A DNA stretch of 64,000 nt from Sphingomonadaceae bacterium (GCA_947451145.1 CANFXW010000010.1:62001-126000), one strand, 5' to 3'. Positions 52,413-61,465 are shown, counted from the first letter of the stretch. Translations and numbers: made by a program. The notes: generated by a model from the letters alone, not told the origin.

Positions 52413-53030
52413 TTAGCTGCGCAGCGCCTGCATCCGTTGCAGATAGCGCGCGAGAATATCGATCTCGAGATTAACCTGATCGCCCTGCTTCAGTGCGCCC
52501 AGAGTCGTCACTTCGGCGGTGTGCGGGATGATGTTCACGGCGAAGTGGCAGGTGCCATCGGCCTGATCGGTCACCTCGTTCACCGTCAGCGAAACGCCGT
52601 CGATGGTGATCGAGCCCTTCGCGGCAAGGTAGGGCGCGAGCTCCTTTGAAATGGCAAAGCCGATCCGGCGCGAATCGCCTTCGGGGCAAATGCCGAGCAC
52701 CGTGCCGACGCCGTCGACATGGCCGGTTACGATGTGTCCGCCCAATTCGTCGCCCAGCTTCAGCGCCGGTTCGAGGTTAAGTCTGGTACCTTGTTGCCAG
52801 CGCCCCGGCACCGTGCAGGACACCGTCTCGCCCGAGATATCGACCGCGAACCAGGCGTCCCCCGCCACGCCGCCGCGCTCGACCACGGTCAGGCAGCAGC
52901 CCGAACAGGCGATTGATGCGCCGATGGCAATCTTTGCGGGATCGAAGGGGCAGGCAATCACAGCGCGCAGGTCGCCGCTTCCGTTTGCCTCTTGGATGGT
53001 GCCGATGGCGGTGACTATTCCGGTGAACAT
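52413..53030 (-). CDS. ribE: Riboflavin synthase alpha chain
   Basis: This 205-aa enzyme dismutates two molecules of 6,7-dimethyl-8-ribityllumazine to riboflavin. It has two homologous lumazine-binding halves: MFTGIVTAIGTIQ at the start, GCCLTVV and IDGVSLTVNEV for the two repeats, and NIIPHTAE near the end. It overlaps the ribD start region by 16 bases on the same strand, forming a riboflavin operon. Confidence 0.94.
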   Translation of the reverse strand: MFTGIVTAIGTIQEANGSGDLRAVIACPFDPAKIAIGASIACSGCCLTVVERGGVAGDAWFAVDISGETVSCTVPGRWQQGTRLNLEPALKLGDELGGHIVTGHVDGVGTVLGICPEGDSRRIGFAISKELAPYLAAKGSITIDGVSLTVNEVTDQADGTCHFAVNIIPHTAEVTTLGALKQGDQVNLEIDILARYLQRMQALRS

Positions 53031-54007
53031 GGTTTTGCCTCGTAAACATCAAGCCGGTCGATGCCAAGCGTGCGGCTGCCAGTCAGGTTCCATTGGTGTG
53101 AGCCCGCGAGCGCAGGTTCGGTCAGTTCGGCCAGCCTTGGCACGTCACCGGCAATCTTCACCGGTGCGCGGTAGATCATCAGGCGGTCGACAAGCCCGGC
53201 ATCAAGGAAGGCCCGCGCCGTAGCAGCGCCGCCTTCAACCATCAGATATTGGGCTTGCTTGATCTGTCCGATGGCGTTTGGCGAAGTGATCGCCTGCCAG
53301 CCTGCGGGAGCCGCGCCGCTGGTCAGCACCCACCGCTCTGGGCTGCGCGCTTCGAGGCCGGGGAGGCGGACATCGAGGCGGGGATTGTCGGCCTGCAAAG
53401 TTCCGCTCCCGACAAGGATCGCGTCCATCTTCGCCCGCATGGCATGGACATGGGCGCGCGATGCCTCGCCGGTGATCCACTGGCTCTCGCCGGGTGGCCG
53501 GGCCAGCGCGCCGTCCTGTGACATTGCCAGTTTCAAGGTGACATGCGGGCGGCCTTGGCGGGTCCGCACGAGGTATCCGGCAAGGCTGGCCTCGCATGCG
53601 GAATTGTCGACCAGCTCGGCGGAAAGCCCGGCAGCGCGCAGGCTTTCGATGCCCTTGCCCGCCGTGCGCGGATCGGGATCGGGGCATCCGGCGACCACGC
53701 GGGCGAGGCCCGATTCGCGGATCAGCGAGCAGCAACTCGGCCCGCGCTCGGAGGCATGGGCACAGGGTTCAAGGCTGACATAGAGGGTCGCCCCCGCTGC
53801 CTGCGGCCCGGCTGCGGCGAGCGCCACGGCTTCGGCATGGGGTCGCCCGCCGGCTTGCGTCCAGCCACGGGCGATCACCACGCCGTCCTTGACGATAATC
53901 GCGCCGACCGAGGGATTGGGGCGCGAGAGCGGCACCCCGCGTGCGGCAAGTCTGGCAGCGGCATCAAGCCACAGCGCGTCAGTTCCCGATAGATCAGGGT
54001 TTGCCAA
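53015..54007 (-). CDS. ribD: Bifunctional riboflavin deaminase/reductase
   Basis: This 330-aa enzyme does the deamination and reduction steps of riboflavin synthesis. The N-terminal deaminase domain has HAEAVAL and EPCAHASERGPSCC (zinc ligands). The reductase domain follows with VTLKLAMSQDG and WITGEASR. The start is taken as TTG at 54007 because there is no in-frame ATG near the domain start; the track frame runs on into the upstream gene. It overlaps a membrane-protein gene at its 5' end and ribE at its 3' end. Confidence 0.9.
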   Translation of the reverse strand: MANPDLSGTDALWLDAAARLAARGVPLSRPNPSVGAIIVKDGVVIARGWTQAGGRPHAEAVALAAAGPQAAGATLYVSLEPCAHASERGPSCCSLIRESGLARVVAGCPDPDPRTAGKGIESLRAAGLSAELVDNSACEASLAGYLVRTRQGRPHVTLKLAMSQDGALARPPGESQWITGEASRAHVHAMRAKMDAILVGSGTLQADNPRLDVRLPGLEARSPERWVLTSGAAPAGWQAITSPNAIGQIKQAQYLMVEGGAATARAFLDAGLVDRLMIYRAPVKIAGDVPRLAELTEPALAGSHQWNLTGSRTLGIDRLDVYEAKPCSPE

Positions 54008-54440
54008 CCGGCGTCTCTTGCTTCGCTTTGGCCTTTTCGGCGGCGGCAGCTTCGGCCTTGGCCTTCTGCTCGATCGCGTCGACATCCATGCCGGTGGCGC
54101 GGCCCAGAGCCTTGTAGGCCTTGCGCACCTCTTCATCGCGCCTGGCCTCGTCAGCGGCGATCTCGTCGTTGCGCTTCTGGTTGGCTTCGATGAACTTTTT
54201 GGTCTCGGCCATGGTCCGGCTGGCGGGCCAGGAATTGATATAGGTGATTGTCGGGCGCGGCGGCGGCACACGCCAGGTGTCGCGGGTCAGGCCCCAGAAC
54301 AGAATGGCGGTAATCACCGAGGCGGCGAGGGCAATGCGCAGGCGATTGCGCCCGGCATCGCGAAACACTTCGCGCAGATCGCCGATCGCCCCGGTGGGGC
54401 TTACGTGGGACCAGTAGGAGCTTTTCTTCACGCCGAGCAT
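53994..54440 (-). CDS. Single-pass membrane protein, unknown function
   Basis: This 148-aa protein has a short cytoplasmic start, one transmembrane helix at about residues 38-55 (LRIALAASVITAILFWGL), and a long charged coiled-coil-like tail rich in Ala, Lys and Glu (AKAEAAAAEKAKAKQE). It overlaps the ribD start by 14 bases and is coexpressed with it. The family is not recognised. Topology resembles small envelope scaffold proteins. Confidence 0.7.
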   Translation of the reverse strand: MLGVKKSSYWSHVSPTGAIGDLREVFRDAGRNRLRIALAASVITAILFWGLTRDTWRVPPPRPTITYINSWPASRTMAETKKFIEANQKRNDEIAADEARRDEEVRKAYKALGRATGMDVDAIEQKAKAEAAAAEKAKAKQETPVGKP

Positions 54441-54480
54441 GGGTGCAATTTAGGGGCTTGGAATGGTTTGCGCCAGTGCT

Positions 54481-55206
54481 TCAGCCAAAATGCGCATAAA
54501 GGCTGCGGCCCTCGCGCTTCAGCCAGCGATCGGCTTCGGCGAGATCGCCTTCGAACAGCGCGCCCAGATGCGCCTTGAAGCGCGGCGAATGGTCGAAATG
54601 GGCTAGGTGGGCGACTTCGTGCGCCACGACTGAGCGGCGCACAATGTCGGGCGCCATGATCAGCCGCCAGTTGATCCGCACCGCCCCCCGCGCCGAGCAC
54701 GAACCCCAGCGCCGCTGCGCCGAAGACAGCGACAGGGCAGGCGCATCACAGCCCGCCTGCGCGCAGTAATGGGACAGGTCTTCACTCACCCGGGCCAGCG
54801 CTTCAGCCCTGAGCCAGCGCGATATCCGTGCGGGAAGCGATTCCACCGGGCCGCCAAGCCGTACGGAGTCTCCCTCCAGCCGCACCGTGCGGGTCGCGGC
54901 AGGATCGTGGGTGACTGAGACCAGTGTCCCGCGAAACGGGAAAGTCGATCCCGGGCCAACCGGCGCGATCACCGGGATCCGCGCCGCCTGCCGCTCCAGC
55001 CAGTCAATCCGGCTTGATGCAAAGGCCAGCGCCTCGCGCGTCGGGGTCCAGCGCGGGATGGTGACCAACACGGCATTGCCGTCAGCGGCGAGGCGCATGG
55101 TCAGGCGTCTGGCCCGGTCATTGCGCCGCACCTGAAGCGGCAGCACGCGGCCGTCCAGCTCGATGGTCGGTTCGGCGCGGGGATCTCGGCGCAACCAGTC
55201 AAGCAT
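54481..55206 (-). CDS. YgjP-like metallopeptidase domain protein
   Basis: This 241-aa protein has the zinc motif HEVAHLAHFDHSPRF in the C-terminal third and the N-terminal beta-rich region of the YgjP/DUF45 family. It is predicted to be cytoplasmic, with unknown substrate. It is followed 40 bases later by the membrane protein gene and preceded by the YcgN gene, all on the minus strand. Confidence 0.85.
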   Translation of the reverse strand: MLDWLRRDPRAEPTIELDGRVLPLQVRRNDRARRLTMRLAADGNAVLVTIPRWTPTREALAFASSRIDWLERQAARIPVIAPVGPGSTFPFRGTLVSVTHDPAATRTVRLEGDSVRLGGPVESLPARISRWLRAEALARVSEDLSHYCAQAGCDAPALSLSSAQRRWGSCSARGAVRINWRLIMAPDIVRRSVVAHEVAHLAHFDHSPRFKAHLGALFEGDLAEADRWLKREGRSLYAHFG

Positions 55207-55217
55207 GGCCAGCGCCC

Positions 55218-55667
55218 TCAGGCATTATAGGCTTCATCCCAGACGATGTGGTTCTCGATTGGTCCGGCCAGGTCTTCGGACACCAGCTTGCCGCGAATCG
55301 AATGGCCTTGTTTGTGCACCGCCTCGCGGTCGCCCGAGATCAGGTAGTGCCAGAGGGGCAGCGGCTCGCCATGGGCGCGCAGGCGATAGGCGCAGGTCTT
55401 GGGCAGCCAGGGGATTTCGCCGGCGCTCTTGAGCGTCAGCTGGACGCAATCGGGAACCGACTTCTTGCGCGCCGCGTAGTCGCTGCACTGGCCCGAGCGC
55501 AGATCGAGCAGGCGGCAGCCGACATTGGTGGGCCAGACGCGTCCGGTGTCCTCGTCCTCAACCTTGTGGCGGCAGCACTGGCCGCAGCCATCGCACAGCG
55601 CCTCCCATTCGGCCTTGTTCAGGCTCGCCAGTGGTTGCTCCCAGAACTTGTCCTTCAGCGCACCCAT
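55218..55667 (-). CDS. YcgN family cysteine-cluster protein
   Basis: This 149-aa UPF0260 protein has several conserved cysteines (CDGCGQCCRHK, CRLLDLRSGQCSDY, and DCVQL and KTCAYRLRA downstream) that probably bind a metal or cluster. The function is not established. Its start overlaps the end of the SCO gene by 13 bases, so they are in one operon. Confidence 0.88.
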   Translation of the reverse strand: MGALKDKFWEQPLASLNKAEWEALCDGCGQCCRHKVEDEDTGRVWPTNVGCRLLDLRSGQCSDYAARKKSVPDCVQLTLKSAGEIPWLPKTCAYRLRAHGEPLPLWHYLISGDREAVHKQGHSIRGKLVSEDLAGPIENHIVWDEAYNA

Positions 55668-56239
55668 TTGGCGAGCTCCGCAGCGACTTCGAGCGCGCTC
55701 TTGTCTACCGGCAGCAAGGCAATTGGCTTGCCGCCGCGATCGAACAGATAGGCGGCGCGGGTGTGCTCCATATCATAGCCGCCATCGGGGCGGGGGCTCT
55801 GCTTGGAATAGAACACCGCATAGGCCTTGGCCGTTTCGGCGATCTGGGCGGGGGTGCCGGTCAGCGCGGTCAGGCCGGGGAACGACTTTGCATATTCGGC
55901 CATCCGCTGCGGCGTATCGCGCTCGGGGTCGATGGTGATGAAGATCGGGCGGATCTCCGCTGCCAGTTCGGGATCGGCCTTCACGCCTTTCATCATGTTG
56001 GCGACATCGAAGGGGCAGACCGCCGGGCACTTGGCATAGCCGAAATAGACCACGCGCCATTTGCCCTTGAAATCGCTCCAGCGCACCGGCTTTCCATCGC
56101 CGCCGGTCAAGGTGAAGTCGCCGCCGATTTTGGCACCGGCAAGCGGGGCGTTGTCGAGCGGCTCCTTGCTTGAACAGGCAGCAAGGGTCAGTGATAAGGC
56201 GGCGAGGCTGAAGATAAGGCGCATAGCGCGGGCGTTCAT
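55655..56239 (-). CDS. SCO family copper chaperone (lipoprotein)
   Basis: This 194-aa protein has an N-terminal lipoprotein signal with lipobox LAAC (Cys22), a thioredoxin fold with CPAVC (Cys71 and Cys75) and a late His159 in DMEHT, the copper ligands of SCO proteins. It delivers copper to cytochrome c oxidase from the outer face of the inner membrane. It is followed by YcgN. The start is ATG 56239; 56224 is an alternative. Confidence 0.9.
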   Translation of the reverse strand: MNARAMRLIFSLAALSLTLAACSSKEPLDNAPLAGAKIGGDFTLTGGDGKPVRWSDFKGKWRVVYFGYAKCPAVCPFDVANMMKGVKADPELAAEIRPIFITIDPERDTPQRMAEYAKSFPGLTALTGTPAQIAETAKAYAVFYSKQSPRPDGGYDMEHTRAAYLFDRGGKPIALLPVDKSALEVAAELAKWVR

Positions 56240-56303
56240 GCTCTGCTATCGCCAGAGGCGCAAGTGAGCCTTGCGGCTAATGCGGCCTGAAGGAGTGTTC
56301 AGA

Positions 56304-56942
56304 GTGTCGATTTCCCGGTTCCCCCGCAAGTTGTCCTTGGGCCTGTCCCTTGCCTCGGCGCTTCTGCTGGCCGTTCCCGCGCAGGCGCAGTTCCAGTCGC
56401 AGGGGTACAAGTTCCTTGAGGCTGTCAAAAAGCACGACGGCGAAACCGTCGAAAAGATGCTTTCCAGTTCCGGATCAAAGAGCACGCCGGGCGACATCAT
56501 CATCAATGCCCGCGATATCACCACCGGCGATTCGGCGCTGCACCTGATCATCGGCCAGCGCGACCTGAAATGGCTGACCTATCTGATCGCCAAGGGTGCT
56601 GATGTGAACATCCGCAATTTTCAGGGCACGACACCGTTGTGGCTGGCGATCAACACCGGCTTTATCGACGGGGCGACGCTTCTGATCTCGCAGCGGGCGC
56701 AGGTTAACAATCCGGGACCGGCCGGTGAAACCCCGCTGATTGCCGCGGTACACCAGCGCAATCTTGAACTGGTCAGGACCCTGCTCAAGGCAGGGGCGAT
56801 TGCCACCCGCGCCGACAATTCGGGCCGCAACGCGATCGACTATGCCAAGCTGTCAAATTCAACCCTGATCCTTGGTGAGCTGGAAACGGCGGCCAAAGCG
56901 GCCAAGGCCAAGGCGGCCAAGTCCTATGGGCCCTCGTTCTAA
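56304..56942 (+). CDS. Exported ankyrin-repeat protein
   Basis: This 212-aa protein has a signal peptide (KLSLGLSLASALLLAVPAQAQ) and then three to four ankyrin-like repeats: GDSALHLIIGQRDLKWLTYLI, GTTPLWLAINTGFIDGATLLI and GETPLIAAVHQRNLELVRTLL. The GTG at 56304, with AAGGAG 8 bases upstream, is preferred to the track's TTG start at 56271. It is likely periplasmic and binds proteins. It precedes the COQ9 gene closely. Confidence 0.85.
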   Translation: MSISRFPRKLSLGLSLASALLLAVPAQAQFQSQGYKFLEAVKKHDGETVEKMLSSSGSKSTPGDIIINARDITTGDSALHLIIGQRDLKWLTYLIAKGADVNIRNFQGTTPLWLAINTGFIDGATLLISQRAQVNNPGPAGETPLIAAVHQRNLELVRTLLKAGAIATRADNSGRNAIDYAKLSNSTLILGELETAAKAAKAKAAKSYGPSF

Positions 56943-56952
56943 AGGCGCGCCA

Positions 56953-57609
56953 GTGAACCCCGCTGACATGACTCTTGCTGAAATCCGCGTGGCGCTGGCT
57001 CCGCATATCGCGGCCGATGCTGCGTTTGACGGCTGGACCATGGCCGCAGCCGAAAGCGCGGCCTCGGTTCTGGGGGTCGATCCGGCGACAGCGCGGATCG
57101 CCTTTCCGGGTGGGGCGATGGACATGATCGAGGCGTGGATCGGCTCGATTGATGCAGCGATGGTCGAGGCTCTACCCGCTGAAACGCTTGCCGCCCTGCC
57201 GATCCGCGAACGCATCCGGCGACTGGTGCAGTTCCGGCTTGATGCCGTGACGGCAACACGCGAATCGCTGCGCCGGGCGATGGCAATCATGGCCATGCCG
57301 CAGAACCTTGCGCGCTCGACCCAGCTTGGCTGGCGCAGCGCAGATGTCATGTGGCGGCTCGCTGGTGACACTGCCACCGATTACAACCACTATACCAAGC
57401 GGGCGATCCTGGCCGGGATCTACACCGCCACCCTGACGGTGTTCGTGGGTGACCAGAGCGAACACTGTGCGGAGACCTCTGCATTCCTCGGCCGCCGGAT
57501 CGACGGGGTGATGCGGTTTGAAAAGGCCAAGGCCAAGTGGACAAAGCAGTCGGAAGTCCACTTCAGCCCGGCGCGATTCCTCGGGCGGCTGCGCTATCCG
57601 GCGCGGTGA
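56953..57609 (+). CDS. COQ9 family ubiquinone biosynthesis protein
   Basis: This 218-aa helical protein of the COQ9 family supports ubiquinone hydroxylation. The characteristic segments are FPGGAMDMIEAWIGSIDAAM, IRERIRRLVQFRL and SADVMWRLAGDTATDYNHYTKRAILAGIYTATL. GTG 56953 with AAAGG upstream is selected; ATG 56926 and ATG 56968 are alternatives. The 5' end lies very close to the ankyrin gene stop. Confidence 0.87.
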   Translation: MNPADMTLAEIRVALAPHIAADAAFDGWTMAAAESAASVLGVDPATARIAFPGGAMDMIEAWIGSIDAAMVEALPAETLAALPIRERIRRLVQFRLDAVTATRESLRRAMAIMAMPQNLARSTQLGWRSADVMWRLAGDTATDYNHYTKRAILAGIYTATLTVFVGDQSEHCAETSAFLGRRIDGVMRFEKAKAKWTKQSEVHFSPARFLGRLRYPAR

Positions 57610-57618
57610 TTGCCAGGT

Positions 57619-57726
57619 CCCCCTCCCGCAGGCGGGAGGGGTTAGGGGTGGGCCAGTTTCGCGAAGTCACACCTTCTGCTGCACCTAAATTCTCCCACCC
57701 CCAGCCCCTCCCGCCTGCGGGAGGGG
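57619..57726. repeat. Inverted repeat CCCTCCCGC..GCGGGAGGGG
   Basis: One arm reads CCCCCTCCCGCAGGCGGGAGGGGTTAGGGGTGGG (57619-57652). The other reads CCCACCCCCAGCCCCTCCCGCCTGCGGGAGGGG (57694-57726). Each arm also folds on itself through CCTCCCGC/GCGGGAGG, giving a cruciform-like structure between the COQ9 and feoA genes. It resembles repeats seen in sphingomonad intergenic regions and may limit read-through. Confidence 0.8.
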
Positions 57727-57749
57727 AGCAAATTTGACGCTGATCAATT

Positions 57750-57769
57750 ATTGCGAATGACTTGCAATT
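57750..57769 (+). promoter_or_regulatory. Fur-box-like site upstream of feoA
   Basis: ATTGCGAATGACTTGCAATT contains TTGC..A.T.A.T..GCAA dyad symmetry similar to alphaproteobacterial Fur boxes. It is 23 bases before feoA, whose products import ferrous iron. A TTGACG -35-like element is just upstream (57734-57739). Iron repression is the expected effect. Confidence 0.6.
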
Positions 57770-57792
57770 AGAAATGGCATCTGCAAACGCGG

Positions 57793-58044
57793 ATGCCGAT
57801 GACACTTGATACCCTTCCCACTGGCCAGCGCGCCCGGATCACAGAGGTGAACTGGTCGGCGCTCGTGGCCGAAGAGGCGCAGCGCCTGCAGGCGCTGGGG
57901 CTGGACGTGGGCGCCTGGGTCTCTGTTGCGCATCGCGGGGTTTTTGCCGGACGCGATCCGCTGGCCGTCACGGTCGGGCGGATGACGATTGCGCTCCGCC
58001 GGGTTCATGCCCGCGCCATGCGGATCGAGGTGGCTGAACCATGA
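57793..58044 (+). CDS. feoA: FeoA-like ferrous iron transport protein
   Basis: This 83-aa SH3-like protein has MTLDTLPTGQRARITEVNW and a QALGLDVGAWVSVAHRG core followed by VTVGRMTIALRRVHARAMRIEV. FeoA assists FeoB in Fe(II) uptake. It overlaps feoB by 4 bases (ATGA) and lies behind a Fur-box-like site. A TPGAK-type linker to other functions is absent. Confidence 0.88.
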   Translation: MPMTLDTLPTGQRARITEVNWSALVAEEAQRLQALGLDVGAWVSVAHRGVFAGRDPLAVTVGRMTIALRRVHARAMRIEVAEP

Positions 58045-59888
58045 GCGAAGCCAAAGTGCAGAAGGTCGCGCTGGTCGGCAACCCGAACGCCGGAAAAAGC
58101 GCGCTGTTCAACGCGCTCACCGGCGCGCGGCAGAAGATCGCCAACTATCCCGGCGTCACGGTCGAGCGCAAGGCGGGGCGGCTGGTGTTGCCCTCTGGCG
58201 AGGCGGTGGAGCTGGTCGATCTGCCCGGCTCCTATAGCCTGCACGCCACCAGCCCCGACGAGGAAGTGACCCGCAAGGTCGTGATGGGCGAGCTTCCGGG
58301 TGAGGCTGCGCCCGATGTGCTGGTGATCGTGCTCGATGCCGCGAATCTGGAACAGCATCTGGTCTTCGCGCAGGAAGTGCTTGAACTGGGTAAGCCAACG
58401 CTGGTCGCGCTCAACATGGTCGATCTCGCCGAGCGTGACGGGCTGGTGGTTGATCCCGCCGCGCTGGCTGGCGCGCTGGGCGTGCCGGTGGTGGCTACGG
58501 TCGCGGTGCGGCGCCGGGGGCTGGATGAACTGCTCGCGGCAATCGGTTCGGCCGGATCGCTGATGCCTGCCAAGCCGCCCGTCCACATGGGCATGACCGA
58601 GCGCCGGTTGGCGGCGCATGCCATGGCCGCTGGCGCAATCCTCTCGGAGACTGCGCGGCACCGGGTCCATGCCAGGATGGATCAGGTTTTGCTCCATCCC
58701 TGGGCCGGGCCGCTGATCCTGTTCGCGCTGCTGTTCGTAGTGTTCCAGGCGGTATTCGCCGGGGCAAAGCCCTTTGCCGACATGCTCGATGCCGGTGCGG
58801 GATCGCTGGGTGATTTTGTGCGGGCTCAAATGGCTCCCGGCCTGCTGCGCAATCTGGTTACCGACGGGGTGATCAGCGGGGTGGGGGCGGTAGTGGTTTT
58901 CCTGCCGCAGATCATCATCCTGTTCTTCTTCATCCTCGCGCTCGAGGCTTCGGGCTATATGGCGCGCGCGGCCTATCTTATGGACCGGATGATGAGCGGG
59001 GTCGGCCTTTCTGGCCGCAGCTTCATCCCGCTGCTGTCCAGCTTCGCCTGCGCCGTGCCCGGGATCATGGCGACCCGGTCGATCACCGATCACAAGGACC
59101 GGCTGACCACGATCCTGATCGCCCCGCTGATGACCTGCTCGGCGCGGCTGCCGGTCTATGCGGTGATCATCGCCGCCTTTATCCCGGCGCGGAACGTTGG
59201 CTGGGGGATCGGGCTGCAGGGGCTGGTGCTGTTCACGCTTTATGCTGCCGGGATTGTCGGGGCCATGGTCATGGCGCTGGTGCTGCGCCGTTCGGTGACC
59301 AGGGGCGATGCCAGCGGCTTCATCATGGAACTGCCCAAGTACCAGCTCCCGCGCCTGCGCGACATGGCGATCGGCCTGTGGCAGCGGGCATGGATATTCC
59401 TGCGCCGCGCCGGCACGATCATCTTTGCCGTAACCGTGGTGCTGTGGCTGCTGCTCAACTTCCCGCGTGCAGCAGAGGGCGAGAATCAGGTCGATGCTTC
59501 GATTGGCGGCCATATTGCCAACGGCCTTGCTGTGGGGCTCAAGCCGATCGGTTTCAACCGTGACATTGCCCTGTCGCTGATCCCCGCCATGGCCGCGCGC
59601 GAAGTGGCGGTCGCCTCGCTGGCGACAACCTATGCGGTCAGCGCTGACGATACGGATCAGGGCAATCGCCAGCTTGCCGGGCGGCTGAAACAGCACTGGA
59701 GCCTGCCCACTGCGCTGGCCTTCCTCGCCTGGTTCGTCTTCGCGCCGCAATGCATGAGCACCATCGCCGTTACCCGCCGCGAAACAAACGGGTGGAAATG
59801 GCCCGTGTTCATGTTGCTCTACCTGTTCGGATTAGCCTATGTTTTCGCCGGAATCACCTATTGGAGCGCCGTCGCTCTTGGGTTGTAG
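58041..59888 (+). CDS. feoB: Ferrous iron transport protein B
   Basis: This 615-aa inner-membrane transporter has an N-terminal G domain: GNPNAGKSALFNAL (G1), NYPGVTVERKAG, DLPGSYSLHA (G3) and LNMVDLAE (G4). About 8-11 membrane helices with GLSGRSFIPLLSSFACAVPGIMATR follow. It is shorter than the E. coli form at about 770 aa but normal for alphaproteobacteria. It moves Fe(II) across the membrane and is coupled to feoA. Confidence 0.95.
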   Translation: MSEAKVQKVALVGNPNAGKSALFNALTGARQKIANYPGVTVERKAGRLVLPSGEAVELVDLPGSYSLHATSPDEEVTRKVVMGELPGEAAPDVLVIVLDAANLEQHLVFAQEVLELGKPTLVALNMVDLAERDGLVVDPAALAGALGVPVVATVAVRRRGLDELLAAIGSAGSLMPAKPPVHMGMTERRLAAHAMAAGAILSETARHRVHARMDQVLLHPWAGPLILFALLFVVFQAVFAGAKPFADMLDAGAGSLGDFVRAQMAPGLLRNLVTDGVISGVGAVVVFLPQIIILFFFILALEASGYMARAAYLMDRMMSGVGLSGRSFIPLLSSFACAVPGIMATRSITDHKDRLTTILIAPLMTCSARLPVYAVIIAAFIPARNVGWGIGLQGLVLFTLYAAGIVGAMVMALVLRRSVTRGDASGFIMELPKYQLPRLRDMAIGLWQRAWIFLRRAGTIIFAVTVVLWLLLNFPRAAEGENQVDASIGGHIANGLAVGLKPIGFNRDIALSLIPAMAAREVAVASLATTYAVSADDTDQGNRQLAGRLKQHWSLPTALAFLAWFVFAPQCMSTIAVTRRETNGWKWPVFMLLYLFGLAYVFAGITYWSAVALGL

Positions 59889-59900
59889 AGCGAGGAAGAA

Positions 59901-60431
59901 ATGGCAGGCAGCGTCAACAAGGTTATTTTGATCGGCAATCTGGGCGCTGATCCCGAAGTGAAGAGCTTCCAGAACGGCGGGCGCATCGCCAACCTGCGAA
60001 TCGCGACGTCTGAAAACTGGAAAGACAAGGCGACCGGCGAACGCAAGGAGCGCACCGAGTGGCACACCGTTGTGCTCAATTCGGACGGTCTGGTCGGTGT
60101 TGCCGAGCGTTATCTGCGCAAAGGCTCGAAGGTTTACATCGAAGGCCAGCTGCGCACCCGCAAGTGGCAGGATGCATCTGGCAACGATCGCTATAGCACC
60201 GAGGTTTCGGTCGGCGGCGTTGGCGGCGTGCTTACCATGCTTGATGGCGCTCCCGGAGCCGGTGGCGGTGCAGGCGGTGGTGGCGGCCAGCGTTCAGGCG
60301 GCGGCGATTGGGGCGGCGGCTCCTCAGGCGGGGGCCAGCGTTCGGGCGGCGCTGCGTCAGGCGGCTTCGGCGGCGGCACTTCGCATCCGGGCAACTTCGC
60401 CGACGATCTGGATGACGATATTCCGTTCTGA
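59901..60431 (+). CDS. ssb: Single-stranded DNA-binding protein
   Basis: This 176-aa protein has an OB fold ([22 protein letters not shown] at the start, [24 protein letters not shown]), a long Gly/Ser/Gln-rich linker and the conserved acidic tail DDDIPF that binds repair proteins. Located 12 bases after feoB, it may be cotranscribed, though an own promoter is usual. It ends 3 bases from the convergent DUF177 gene. Confidence 0.95.
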   Translation: MAGSVNKVILIGNLGADPEVKSFQNGGRIANLRIATSENWKDKATGERKERTEWHTVVLNSDGLVGVAERYLRKGSKVYIEGQLRTRKWQDASGNDRYSTEVSVGGVGGVLTMLDGAPGAGGGAGGGGGQRSGGGDWGGGSSGGGQRSGGAASGGFGGGTSHPGNFADDLDDDIPF

Positions 60432-60434
60432 GGC

Positions 60435-60944
60435 TCAGCCCTTTTTCTTCAGTGCCGCAAGCGCGGCAAAGGGACCGCTGGCTTCTTGCCCGATGATCCC
60501 GGCTATGCGTCTGGCCTCCTCGGCCTGCGGGCCGGTGAGGTATGGGTCTATCGCCAGCGAGAGCCCCTGTGCGATCTCTTCGCCAAGGTCGAACTGGGTG
60601 CCGCTGTAGGGCACTTCATCCAGCTCATCGGCGGCTAGTTCGATTTCCTCGTTGGGCACGGCTGGCCGGTTATCGGGCACAAATCGCAAGTTGACCGGCT
60701 CGTCGATCGAAACGGCCATATCCTCGCCCGATATGGCGCAGGACTGGGTGATCGCTGCCTTCAGCCTGCCCGAGGCGGAAACCCTTGCGCCCTCTTTTTC
60801 CAGCGCGATCTCCGCTTCGAACGAATGGACCGCAGGGATGCCAAAACGCTTTGCCAATGCGGTGCACTCTTCCGTGCTGGCGACAAGGTGCAGCGGCGCA
60901 TCGATAATGCCCCGCACATCGACCATCCGCGTGAATTCGCTCAC
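60435..60944 (-). CDS. DUF177 / YceD family protein
   Basis: This 169-aa protein matches the DUF177 family, associated with ribosome assembly or 23S rRNA stability. It has an N-terminal beta-rich half with VSASGRLKAAITQSCAISGEDM and a conserved acidic segment NEEIELAADELDEVPYSG near residues 97-115. It is the second gene of a minus-strand pair and is coupled to the CBP3-type gene by an ATGA overlap. Confidence 0.88.
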   Translation of the reverse strand: MSEFTRMVDVRGIIDAPLHLVASTEECTALAKRFGIPAVHSFEAEIALEKEGARVSASGRLKAAITQSCAISGEDMAVSIDEPVNLRFVPDNRPAVPNEEIELAADELDEVPYSGTQFDLGEEIAQGLSLAIDPYLTGPQAEEARRIAGIIGQEASGPFAALAALKKKG

Positions 60945-61465
60945 AGCGCAAAACTCCCGGCGAGCAGTGCCGCACTATCCGCCTTGGCCAATGTCGCGGC
61001 CAGACTGCGCATCATAACGGCAGCCTCGTCCGGCGAAGCGCCGTCGCGCAGGGTGACATTGCGGGTTATCGCGCCGCCCAGCGCGGCATTGTCATCCTGC
61101 GCCAGAGCCTCGCGGTAAGCGCCAAGCCGCCCGCCCAGCGCGCCCATCAGCTTGCCCATGTGCTTGCCGACCACCAGATCGCCGACCCCGCTTTCGCGCA
61201 GCTGGCCGTCCATGTCGGTGACGAACAGCTCGGTCAGCCGGGCCGAAGGTTCGATCAGTATCTCGTCCCGCTCCATCCGCAGCAGAACGGCGCTGAGTAC
61301 CAGCGTCACCGCGTCAAACCGCCCGATCAGCGTGTCGGCCACACCGCCTTCGCGGTACCAGTGCGGGTCGCGCGACAGTTCCACCACGCGGTGCCATAGC
61401 GGGCGATAGCGGGCCAGATCATCGCCGCGCGGGCGCAACAGTCGCTTGAGGAGGGACATCGGCAT
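60941..61465 (-). CDS. Ubiquinol-cytochrome c chaperone family protein (CBP3-like)
   Basis: This 174-aa helical protein resembles CBP3/UQCC1, the assembly factor for cytochrome b of the bc1 complex. The pattern includes WYREGGVADTLIGRFDAVTLVLSAVLLRM, FVTDMDGQLRESGVGDLVVGKHMGKLMGALGGR and a closing ALAQDDNAALGGAITRNV. Alphaproteobacterial members usually sit beside YceD genes, as here. The starts of the two genes overlap. Confidence 0.9.
   Translation of the reverse strand: MPMSLLKRLLRPRGDDLARYRPLWHRVVELSRDPHWYREGGVADTLIGRFDAVTLVLSAVLLRMERDEILIEPSARLTELFVTDMDGQLRESGVGDLVVGKHMGKLMGALGGRLGAYREALAQDDNAALGGAITRNVTLRDGASPDEAAVMMRSLAATLAKADSAALLAGSFAL

Noticed and set aside
58005-59750. 581-aa minus-strand ORF rich in His, Arg and Gln
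   Set aside because: It is the antisense of feoB and has no domain signature.
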